Positions 5,252 to 10,727 of a DNA stretch of 10,978 bases are shown here, one piece after another. The stretch lies in the NCBI GenBank assembly GCA_003140915.1, contig PLLI01000103.1:1-10978 (forward strand). The letters are read 5' to 3'. This DNA is from Candidatus Omnitrophota bacterium (lineage in GTDB: Bacteria > Omnitrophota > Gorgyraeia > 2-01-FULL-45-10). Numbering within the stretch: position 1 is the stretch's first letter; each line of letters begins with the position of its first letter. The notes under the pieces were generated by a model, which had not been told where the DNA came from, searched no databases, and saw only the letters and a program-made list of their open reading frames with translations. The translations under genes were made by a program, and so were the position numbers.

Positions 5252-5602
5252 GTGACCGAAAGAAGAAGGTTTTTAAGATTTGAAACTGCGATGAACGCCC
5301 TTTGCGATATTATGAGCGATAAGTCGAAGGCCTCCTGCAAGGTTAAGAACCTGTCGAAGGAAGGCGCTCTTATCATATCGGATAAGAAGCTGAAAGAGGG
5401 CGCGGAAATAAATCTGACTATGGATGTCCCCGGCGACAACGTCCCCATTTTCGCCTCATGCGAGGTAGCCTGGCAAAAGGGTCCGGTCGGCACGAGCACG
5501 TACGAGACCGGCGTCAGGTTTAAATCGATAGACAGCTCGGACAAGGGAAGATTACTGGAATATATATACATGCAGTGGCTGAAACTGCTCGATAAAAAAT
5601 AG
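5252..5602 (+). CDS. PilZ-domain protein 2
   Basis: A 116-residue single-domain PilZ protein with both cyclic-di-GMP motifs intact: R5/R9 in RRRFLR and N33-L-S35-K-E-G38. The middle strands (INLTMDVPGDNVPIFASCEV) and the C-terminal helix (KGRLLEYIYMQWLKLL) fit the domain. The start is GTG at 5252, with GAGGT (5243-5247) 4 nt upstream. It lies just after the strong terminator, so it needs its own promoter. A TAAAAT at 5232-5237 could be a -10, but no good -35 exists because the region overlaps the terminator T-run. Its partner is unknown. Confidence 0.9.
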   Translation: MTERRRFLRFETAMNALCDIMSDKSKASCKVKNLSKEGALIISDKKLKEGAEINLTMDVPGDNVPIFASCEVAWQKGPVGTSTYETGVRFKSIDSSDKGRLLEYIYMQWLKLLDKK

Positions 5603-5604
5603 GA

Positions 5605-5610
5605 TATAAT
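5605..5610 (+). promoter_or_regulatory. possible -10 box before the zinc-ribbon gene
   Basis: A perfect TATAAT lies 15 nt before the ATG at 5625. The sequence 17 bp upstream (AAACTG) is not a -35 and there is no extended -10, so this is only a candidate. Confidence 0.25.
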
Positions 5611-5624
5611 ACTTAAGAGGGGAT

Positions 5625-5939
5625 ATGGCAGAAGAGAAGAAAGAGGAAGTGCAGAAACCGGCGGTCGATGCGGCGCAAAAGCCTGTAGAACAGGCTGCTC
5701 CGGGCGCCGAGCCGAAGACTGATGTCAAGGCGGAGGCGGCACCTGCGCCAAAGCCGGCTGAAGCGAAGAAGGCAGAGCCAAAGGTCGAGAAGCCGGCAAA
5801 TTGCGCGTCCTGCAACAAGTCTATTAAAAATAAACGCTGGTATTATCGTAACGGAAAATATTATTGTTCGAAGAGGTGCTGGCAGACGGCTTCCAAAAAA
5901 GCGAAGGCGCCCGCGGCAGAAACCGCCCCGCAGCAATAA
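5625..5939 (+). CDS. small zinc-ribbon protein with Ala/Lys/Pro/Glu-rich arm
   Basis: A 104-residue protein of unknown function. Residues 1-58 are low complexity (Ala, Lys, Pro, Glu) and look unstructured. Residues 59-88 hold a four-cysteine cluster, C60-x2-C63-x17-C81-x3-C85, with aromatic residues between (KRWYYRNGKYYCSKRCW), as in treble-clef zinc fingers. A short Ala/Lys/Pro tail follows. There is no signal peptide or membrane helix, so it should be cytoplasmic. It is preceded by an AGAGGGG Shine-Dalgarno (5616-5622) and follows PilZ-2 by 22 nt. Binding of zinc is a safe guess; binding of nucleic acid or protein is open. The composition of the arm recalls the tail of the small basic protein at 820-1173. 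Confidence 0.8.
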   Translation: MAEEKKEEVQKPAVDAAQKPVEQAAPGAEPKTDVKAEAAPAPKPAEAKKAEPKVEKPANCASCNKSIKNKRWYYRNGKYYCSKRCWQTASKKAKAPAAETAPQQ

Positions 5940-5958
5940 TAACCGCTTTAATGATACT

Positions 5959-6519
5959 ATGCCCAAGACCGATTTTCCACCCAAGGAAGGGCTTTTCCCG
6001 GTCCCCGTTGTCCTTGTCAGCTCTATCGACAAGGTAACGCAAGCCGCAAATATCATAACGATCGCCTGGTGCGGCGTCGTATGTTCCGCTCCCGCCATGT
6101 TGAGCGTTTCGATAAGGCCCTCGAGGCACTCCCACCGCCTGATCAAAGAGACCGGCGATTTTGTGATCAATATTCCCACCGGCACGATGTTAAAAGAGGT
6201 GGACCTTTGCGGCATACGCTCCGGCAGGGATATCGATAAGTTCAAGGCGTGCTCGTTCACGGCCGAGCCGTCAAGCAAGGTCCTGTCGCCGATGATAAAG
6301 GAATGCCCCGTCAATATTGAATGCGCGCTTAAAAATATAATCTCTCTCGGCGCCCATGACATGTTCATAGGCGAGGTCCAACTCATCCACGTCGATAATA
6401 ATATACTCGTCCCGAAAGACGGCATAGACTATGCCAAGGCCTCCCCGATAGTCTTCAACCAGGGCGAGTACTGGTCTCTCGGCAAGCGCATCGGCCACTA
6501 CGGTTTCTCAGCAAGGTAA
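5959..6519 (+). CDS. flavin reductase-like FMN-binding protein
   Basis: A 186-residue protein of the flavin reductase-like / flavoredoxin split-barrel family. The pattern PVPVVLVSSID, NIITIAWCGVVCSAPAMLSVSIRPSRHSHRLI (read in two parts, residues 14-24 and 31-62) and TGDFVINIPT (65-74) is typical of FMN binding. The later part has SLGAHDMFIGEV, another family hallmark. Such proteins carry FMN and transfer electrons or reduce flavins with NAD(P)H. The partner is unknown. The start is the ATG at 5959, 19 nt after the zinc-ribbon gene; no Shine-Dalgarno is visible. The open frame extends upstream to 5722, but that part is only the shifted frame of the zinc-ribbon gene. Confidence 0.9.
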   Translation: MPKTDFPPKEGLFPVPVVLVSSIDKVTQAANIITIAWCGVVCSAPAMLSVSIRPSRHSHRLIKETGDFVINIPTGTMLKEVDLCGIRSGRDIDKFKACSFTAEPSSKVLSPMIKECPVNIECALKNIISLGAHDMFIGEVQLIHVDNNILVPKDGIDYAKASPIVFNQGEYWSLGKRIGHYGFSAR

Positions 6520-6530
6520 AAATTCTACTG

Positions 6531-6644
6531 TATTGTTCGAGCGAGCGGCGAAGCCCCGCCCTTTCTTCAGAAAGGGCGGGACGAAGCCGCGAGTCGAGAA
6601 GTTCTCGACTCGCCAGAGTGAGATAATAGCTCACTCGAACAATA
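6531..6644. repeat. 114-bp nested palindromic element
   Basis: Outer arms 6531-6546 and 6629-6644 (TATTGTTCGAGCGAGC and its complement) match at 15 of 16 positions. Inside are two perfect 12-bp hairpins: 6555-6566/6569-6580 with a GC-rich stem, and 6589-6600/6602-6613 with GCGAGTCGAGAA. GCGGC (6545-6549) and GCCGC (6586-6590) extend the first hairpin on the same axis. A third 7-bp hairpin (6616-6622/6630-6636) competes with the outer stem. There is no T-run and no coding potential, so it looks like a small non-autonomous palindromic repeat (MITE- or REP-like) rather than a terminator. Only one copy is in the window. Confidence 0.72.
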
Positions 6645-6647
6645 AGC

Positions 6648-6676
6648 TTGAAACCCTGCCTTGAAGATGGTAAAAT
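6648..6676 (+). promoter_or_regulatory. sigma70 promoter of the HIT gene
   Basis: TTGAAA (6648-6653), a 17-bp spacer and TAAAAT (6671-6676) with an extended -10 TG at 6668-6669. It begins 4 bp after the palindromic element. Transcription near 6683 leaves only about 5 nt before the ATG at 6688, so the message would be essentially leaderless. Confidence 0.68.
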
Positions 6677-6687
6677 AACGGCCAAAT

Positions 6688-7038
6688 ATGGGGAAGCAGG
6701 ACTGTCTATTTTGCAGGATAGCGAAGAAGGATATCCAGTCGAAGATCGTCTTTGAGGATTCCCAGGTACTGGCATTTGAGGATGTAAACCCGCAGGCGCC
6801 TGTCCACATATTGATAATTCCCAAAGAGCATATTGATAAGGTTTCGGACCTGACTCCGGAGCACGCTGAAATAGTGGGGCGTCTTGTCCTGGCAGCGAAA
6901 GATATCGCGGCCAAAAAGGGCGTCAAGGAGTCGGGATACAGGATAGTGATGAATTGCAATAAGGACGCGGGGCAGGCCGTCTTTCATCTGCATCTTCATC
7001 TTTTGGGCGGCCGTAAGTTTTCATGGCCACCCGGTTAA
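6688..7038 (+). CDS. HIT-family nucleotide-binding hydrolase (HINT type)
   Basis: A 116-residue protein covering the full HINT/PKCI-type HIT domain. The N-terminal DCLFCRI supplies the Cys6/Cys9 pair seen in zinc-binding members. The middle VLAFEDVNPQAPVHILIIPKEH is standard, and the triad H100-L-H102-L-H104-L-L is intact, with the closing W113PPG. HINT enzymes hydrolyse purine nucleoside phosphoramidates such as AMP-lysine in the cytoplasm, with the central His as nucleophile. The ATG at 6688 has no Shine-Dalgarno and lies right after a good promoter, consistent with a leaderless start. It is flanked on both sides by GC-rich hairpins with a TTCA loop. Confidence 0.96.
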   Translation: MGKQDCLFCRIAKKDIQSKIVFEDSQVLAFEDVNPQAPVHILIIPKEHIDKVSDLTPEHAEIVGRLVLAAKDIAAKKGVKESGYRIVMNCNKDAGQAVFHLHLHLLGGRKFSWPPG

Positions 7039-7055
7039 CTTAATCCCCCATACAA

Positions 7056-7079
7056 ATCCCCGGGTTTCAACCCGGGGAT
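7056..7079. repeat. GC-rich hairpin A after the HIT gene
   Basis: ATCCCCGGGT and ACCCGGGGAT form a perfect 10-bp stem around the loop TTCA (or 11 bp around TC). No T-run follows in the plus direction, where GGAGGGGATGG comes next, so it is not a standard terminator. It may stabilise the HIT message. Confidence 0.6.
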
Positions 7080-7106
7080 GGAGGGGATGGCTTTTCAAGG
7101 GGGGAG

Positions 7107-7137
7107 GGAGCCTTGGCCTTCAGGCCGAGGAGGCTCC
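7107..7137. repeat. hairpin B in the PilZ-3 leader
   Basis: CCTTGGCC (7111-7118) pairs with GGCCGAGG (7123-7130), one pair being G-U, around the loop TTCA. GGAG (7107-7110) and CTCC (7134-7137) extend it across a 3-nt bulge. CTCC is also complementary to GGAG of the PilZ-3 Shine-Dalgarno (7144-7148), so hairpin and sequestered site are mutually exclusive pairings. Confidence 0.5.
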
Positions 7138-7154
7138 ACTATCGGAGGATAAAA

Positions 7155-7523
7155 ATGGTTGCAACAGAAAGAAGGTCGTTTCCCAGGGTACATGACGAGG
7201 GCCTGGCCTTAAAGTTGAACTCGGGGGATTTTGACACCGTTACACATACCTTGGATATAAGCGCTTCCGGCATATATTGCAAGATAGACAGGGAGATCCC
7301 TCTCATGTCCAGGGTCAGGATAAAGCTGATGGTCCCGGAGGCGGTTAAGGCCGACAAGGCCACCAGGGAACTGGACGTCGACGGCGTTATCGTGAGGGAA
7401 CACCCTGTGATAATCGACGGCGTGATCAAGCACTACGACGCAGCCATCTTCTTCGACAACCTTTCGGCGAAGTCCAGAGAGATAATACAGAATTATATTT
7501 CAGACAAGAAAAAAGGGGAATAG
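7155..7523 (+). CDS. PilZ-domain protein 3
   Basis: A 122-residue single-domain PilZ protein with intact motifs R7/R11 (RRSFPR) and D34-I-S36-A-S-G39. The strands IYCKI, VRIKLMVPE and VDGVIVREHPV and the terminal helix SAKSREIIQNYIS follow the family pattern. The ATG at 7155 is chosen because GGAGG (7144-7148) sits 6 nt upstream and the RRxFPR motif then starts at residue 6, as in the other PilZ proteins here. A longer frame from 7113 would translate hairpin B and is rejected. It is the first gene of a close-packed group with PilZ-4, DUF4416 and the hydrolase. Confidence 0.92.
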   Translation: MVATERRSFPRVHDEGLALKLNSGDFDTVTHTLDISASGIYCKIDREIPLMSRVRIKLMVPEAVKADKATRELDVDGVIVREHPVIIDGVIKHYDAAIFFDNLSAKSREIIQNYISDKKKGE

Positions 7524-7525
7524 GC

Positions 7526-8029
7526 GTGCTGATAGCGGCAGAGCTGTTATTTATACTTCTTCTCGCAATAATAATTCTTATGGTATTCAGGAATGAAGGT
7601 TTTTCCGTGAAGAACAGGCTCCGGCGCGCAAAGGTGAAAGAATACTTGGGCCAAAATGACCGGAGACAGTATCCGCGCTTTGCCCAATCCTTAGAAGTAA
7701 AATATTCGGTCATGAAGAGGCAGGACTCAAAAAATTATAACGGAAAGACGATGGATATTTCAAAGGGCGGGGTTAAACTGATCCTGGATGAAAAACTTTC
7801 ATCGGGTGTTCTTCTCGCCTTAAAGATAGCACTTCCCAATCCGGGCCATATGGTCGAGGTGATCGGCGAGGTGGTCTGGACCGAGGATGCTTCAGACATA
7901 AACGAGGAGTCCGGTAAGCGGTTCTTTTATTCAGGCGTAAAATTTTCTTCAATAAAAGATCCTTCCGGTAAACACCTTTTCGACTACGTCCGCCTGCTCG
8001 CTCCTGGCCTGGAAAGCAAGGGAAGATGA
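7526..8029 (+). CDS. membrane-anchored PilZ-domain protein 4
   Basis: A 167-residue protein with an N-terminal membrane helix (residues 3-21, LLFILLLAIIILMVF core), a basic linker (29-45) and a PilZ domain with intact motifs R47/R51 (RRQYPR) and D77-I-S79-K-G-G82. By the positive-inside rule the basic linker and PilZ domain are cytoplasmic, so this would be a cyclic-di-GMP receptor held at the inner membrane. The start is GTG at 7526, 2 nt after the PilZ-3 stop, with AAAAGGGG upstream, implying translational coupling. A helix plus PilZ without any output domain suggests it acts by recruiting or contacting a membrane partner. Confidence 0.91.
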   Translation: MLIAAELLFILLLAIIILMVFRNEGFSVKNRLRRAKVKEYLGQNDRRQYPRFAQSLEVKYSVMKRQDSKNYNGKTMDISKGGVKLILDEKLSSGVLLALKIALPNPGHMVEVIGEVVWTEDASDINEESGKRFFYSGVKFSSIKDPSGKHLFDYVRLLAPGLESKGR

Positions 8030-8557
8030 ATGGGCATTCCCAGGCGTCCCAAAAAAGTAAAGCTCATCGCAGGGCTACTCTTTAACGATACAAAAAAATA
8101 TTCAGCCGCAAAAGATGGCCTCGTAAAGATGTTCGGCAGGGTAGATTTTGAAAGCGAGCTGCTGGACTTCACGCATACCGCATATTATACCGATGAGATG
8201 GGCGCCGGGCTAAAAAGAAAATTTTTGAGTTTTGAACGCCTGCTCGATCCAAAGAATATATGCACCGTCAAGATCAAGACAAACCGGCTCGAGAAACGTT
8301 TATCGAAAAACGGGAAAAGGACGGTCAACATCGATCCCGGTTATCTCGATCTATCCAAGCTTGTGCTATTTTCTACGAAAGATTATTCCCACAGGATATA
8401 TCTCGACAAAGGCATATTTGCCGAATGCACTCTATTTTATAAAGATAACGATTTCAATTCGTGGCCGTGGACGTATCCCGATTATAAGAGCGGGGAATAC
8501 TTGAACATATTCCGATCGATACGGCAGATATGTAACGGACAGAAGAAGACCATCTAA
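8030..8557 (+). CDS. DUF4416 family protein
   Basis: A 175-residue cytoplasmic protein matching my memory of DUF4416. The hallmarks are the opening PKKVKLIAGLLFND, the HTAYYTDEMG motif, FLSFERLLDP, NIDPGYLDLSKLVLFSTKD, HRIYLDKGIFAECTLFY and the closing WPWTYPDYKS. These cover nearly the whole chain, so it is full length. The conserved Tyr, Asp, Glu and His residues look like an active site, but no activity is established as far as I know. The ATG directly follows the PilZ-4 stop with no gap and GGAAG lies just upstream, so the two are translationally coupled. Being locked between PilZ-4 and a hydrolase is a contextual clue for an otherwise uncharacterised family. Confidence 0.9.
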   Translation: MGIPRRPKKVKLIAGLLFNDTKKYSAAKDGLVKMFGRVDFESELLDFTHTAYYTDEMGAGLKRKFLSFERLLDPKNICTVKIKTNRLEKRLSKNGKRTVNIDPGYLDLSKLVLFSTKDYSHRIYLDKGIFAECTLFYKDNDFNSWPWTYPDYKSGEYLNIFRSIRQICNGQKKTI

Positions 8558-8575
8558 AGGAGACCTGAGGGCCGG

Positions 8576-10264
8576 ATGAAAAAGATCTATATAACAGTCC
8601 TCTTGATATTTATTCTCAGCGTATTTTTATTTCTCGTCTCCTTCGTCTACCTTGACAAGCACAACCACAAGACTTTTTATTACACCATTACTATCGACGG
8701 ACAATATGCCGGCGGCGTCAAGATCGATAAATTCATAACCGAAGAGAAGCTGGTATACAAGGCTGTGTCGCAAACACCTTTCCTGGAACTTTTTACCGAA
8801 AAACGCGAACGGCTCGATCTGGATAGAAAATATAATCTTGAAGACTATCAGAAGGAACTCTTTGCGAACGGCGGTTCGTATCTCTTCTATGCCGAAAACA
8901 AAGGCGGCTCCGTCTCGTTCCTATCGAGATTGATGTCTGCCTTCGGTTATCTCAGCAATATACCCATAAGGAAAAGCACATTCGTCTTTGAAGAAGACTC
9001 TCCGGTCACTTATCTGCCAATGATAGAGAATTACGATTTTAAGAGCGGAAGGGCCCAGGGATTTAACTCTCTCGTATACCTTCCCGACAATCGCATCCCC
9101 CCGATCAAGAGGTTCGTGACGCTGACTTCCATAAAGGACGAGTATCTGAAGATAAGCCGCAGAAAGATCAAGACAGAGAACATGCTGTTGAAAATAAAAG
9201 GGCTGCCCCCAGGGAGTATCTGGGTGGCAAAATCCGATCGAAGCCTGATGATGATAGATATCCCTTCCATCGGCCTTAAGATAACAAGAAGTTTTGAACC
9301 TAAGGAGGTCGTCCCAAGCCAACGGCCCGTAACAGCCGAAGGATATACTTCTAAGGACGTGACCTTTAACAATAAAAATAAGCAATTGTCCGGCACATTT
9401 ACCGCGCCTATCAGCGAGACACCGCCTCAAGAGGGATATCCCGCAGTCTTGCTTATTTGGGGCGCGGGCCCCCAGGACCGTAATTACCAGGGCCTATTTG
9501 AATCCATCGCAACCTATCTTCCGAAGTACGGTTACTGCGTGCTGAGATTCGATAAGAGAGGCATCGGGTCGAGCGGCGGCGATTCATTGTCGGCAGCCCA
9601 GGATGACGAATTCGACGATATCTCCGCGGCTCTCAATTTTCTGAAATCTCAAAAGAACGTGAATGCAAACAGGATATCGGTCATAGCTCATTCCGAAGGG
9701 GCGCTCAATGCCCTGAAGCTGGCTGCCGAGTTTCCTGATGTCAAAGGCCTTATCCTGATGGCTGCCTTGATAGACCCGAGCCTGCAGGACAAAGAACTTT
9801 TTCTGCGGGATAAGGCAGCCAAAGAAAAATGGGACGATGAATATCTCTCACTGGCGATAAAGTCCTTACGTGAAACCAAAGAGAGGGCCGACAAGACAAA
9901 ACGCGACTGGAGATATATACTGGGTAAGCGATGCTATCTCAAGAGAGTAAGAGATGAGGACGCGCTTAAACCGGCAGAAATAATAACGCGAGTTTCGGCG
10001 CCGATATTGATCTTGCACGGCAAAAACGATGCGGAAGTCCCCGTCGAATACGCGGCCAGGCTGGATAAGGTCTTGTCCGAATACGGCAAGATGAAGCATG
10101 CTATAGTCTATTTCGGCTACCTGGGCCATTTTTTCGGCAAATTAACCAATGACGGCTTATACAGGGCGCGCTACGACGTCGATAAAGAGGCACTGGCAAA
10201 CATAAGGGATTGGCTCAACTTAAATACTGTTATAGCCGCCAAGCCCGATACCGAATCGCCGTAG
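8576..10264 (+). CDS. membrane-anchored alpha/beta hydrolase
   Basis: A 562-residue protein. Residues 4-24 form a signal anchor. Residues ~30-250 are a beta-rich extracytoplasmic region that I cannot name (begins FYYTITIDGQYAGGVKIDKF). Residues ~260-550 are an alpha/beta hydrolase: oxyanion segment GAGPQDR (296-302), RFDKRGIGSSGG (324-335), nucleophile elbow A371-H-S373-E-G375, acid Asp485 in LHGKND and base His518 in YLGHFF. The GPQDR and RGxGxS features place it with serine hydrolases of the dienelactone hydrolase/acyl-esterase type. It probably cleaves an ester outside the inner membrane; the substrate is unknown. The ATG at 8576 follows GAGG (8567-8570) and lies 18 nt after DUF4416, completing the PilZ-3/PilZ-4/DUF4416 group. 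Confidence 0.9.
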   Translation: MKKIYITVLLIFILSVFLFLVSFVYLDKHNHKTFYYTITIDGQYAGGVKIDKFITEEKLVYKAVSQTPFLELFTEKRERLDLDRKYNLEDYQKELFANGGSYLFYAENKGGSVSFLSRLMSAFGYLSNIPIRKSTFVFEEDSPVTYLPMIENYDFKSGRAQGFNSLVYLPDNRIPPIKRFVTLTSIKDEYLKISRRKIKTENMLLKIKGLPPGSIWVAKSDRSLMMIDIPSIGLKITRSFEPKEVVPSQRPVTAEGYTSKDVTFNNKNKQLSGTFTAPISETPPQEGYPAVLLIWGAGPQDRNYQGLFESIATYLPKYGYCVLRFDKRGIGSSGGDSLSAAQDDEFDDISAALNFLKSQKNVNANRISVIAHSEGALNALKLAAEFPDVKGLILMAALIDPSLQDKELFLRDKAAKEKWDDEYLSLAIKSLRETKERADKTKRDWRYILGKRCYLKRVRDEDALKPAEIITRVSAPILILHGKNDAEVPVEYAARLDKVLSEYGKMKHAIVYFGYLGHFFGKLTNDGLYRARYDVDKEALANIRDWLNLNTVIAAKPDTESP

Positions 10265-10275
10265 CTTCATTTTCG

Positions 10276-10304
10276 TTGACCATAGAAGCGTTGTGTGTTA
10301 TATT
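10276..10304 (+). promoter_or_regulatory. sigma70 promoter of the PilZ-5 gene
   Basis: TTGACC (10276-10281), a 17-bp spacer and TATATT (10299-10304) with an extended -10 TG at 10296-10297. The start point near 10311 leaves a 15-nt leader with AAGGAG (10315-10320). It starts 12 bp after the hydrolase stop; no terminator separates the two units. Confidence 0.75.
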
Positions 10305-10325
10305 TTGAAATAATAAGGAGTTATT

Positions 10326-10727
10326 ATGACAAAAATAAGGGAGAAACTCGTGGAAAGAAGAAGTTTTATCCGTCTCCGTAAACCTATCGCCGTAACATAT
10401 ACTATAAGCGAAAGCGATAAAGTCCATAATGTCACGGCAAAGGATATATCGGCAGAGGGTCTGAGGTTTCAGACTTCCGATAAAGGGCTCAAGGAGGGCG
10501 ATACCCTGGAGCTGAGGCTCGATATCCCTGAGGTCGCGAATCCTGTCCATGTAAACGGTAAAATAATGTGGAAGAAGAAACTCTCTTTGGAGGATAACGC
10601 ACCGTTCGACGTCGGGACTGAAATACTCGGGATAGAAGAGGATAACAAAAATACGTTTTCGAAATTCCTCTGTGATCTTATTTATAATTTACCGGAGGAC
10701 GTGAAAAATGCGAAGAATAAAAGTTGA
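10326..10727 (+). CDS. PilZ-domain protein 5
   Basis: A 133-residue single-domain PilZ protein with intact motifs R12/R16 (RRSFIR) and D40-I-S42-A-E-G45. The domain runs to about residue 115 (VGTEILGIEEDNKNTFSKFL) and ends in a short charged tail. The ATG at 10326 has AAGGAG 5 nt upstream and a clear promoter. Its last 20 bp overlap the next gene, so a lipoprotein is made from the same message. Sequence similarity to PilZ-1 to -4 is low outside the motifs, so these are old or independently gained copies rather than recent duplicates. Confidence 0.92.
   Translation: MTKIREKLVERRSFIRLRKPIAVTYTISESDKVHNVTAKDISAEGLRFQTSDKGLKEGDTLELRLDIPEVANPVHVNGKIMWKKKLSLEDNAPFDVGTEILGIEEDNKNTFSKFLCDLIYNLPEDVKNAKNKS

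Noticed and set aside
5722..5958. Upstream extension of the flavin protein frame
   Set aside because: This part is the shifted frame of the zinc-ribbon gene and is rich in Arg without any family pattern.
5613..6425. 270-codon open frame on the minus strand
   Set aside because: It lies opposite two well-supported genes, has no family pattern and its composition reflects the complementary codons.
6531..6613. Intrinsic terminator for the flavin protein gene
   Set aside because: The GC-rich stems are not followed by a T-run on either strand.
6531..6644. tRNA or other structured RNA gene
   Set aside because: The folding is made of near-perfect palindromes without tRNA T-loop, anticodon or CCA features; a DNA repeat fits better.
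7113..7154. Longer PilZ-3 start from 7113
   Set aside because: It would translate hairpin B and the Shine-Dalgarno; the ATG at 7155 has GGAGG at the right distance and matches the N-termini of the other PilZ proteins.
7039..7154. Cyclic-di-GMP riboswitch before PilZ-3
   Set aside because: The location was tempting, but the conserved core and tetraloop-receptor features of known cyclic-di-GMP riboswitches are not seen; only simple hairpins are present.
8921..9430. 169-codon minus-strand open frame inside the hydrolase gene
   Set aside because: It is antisense to a clear coding region and shows no motif.
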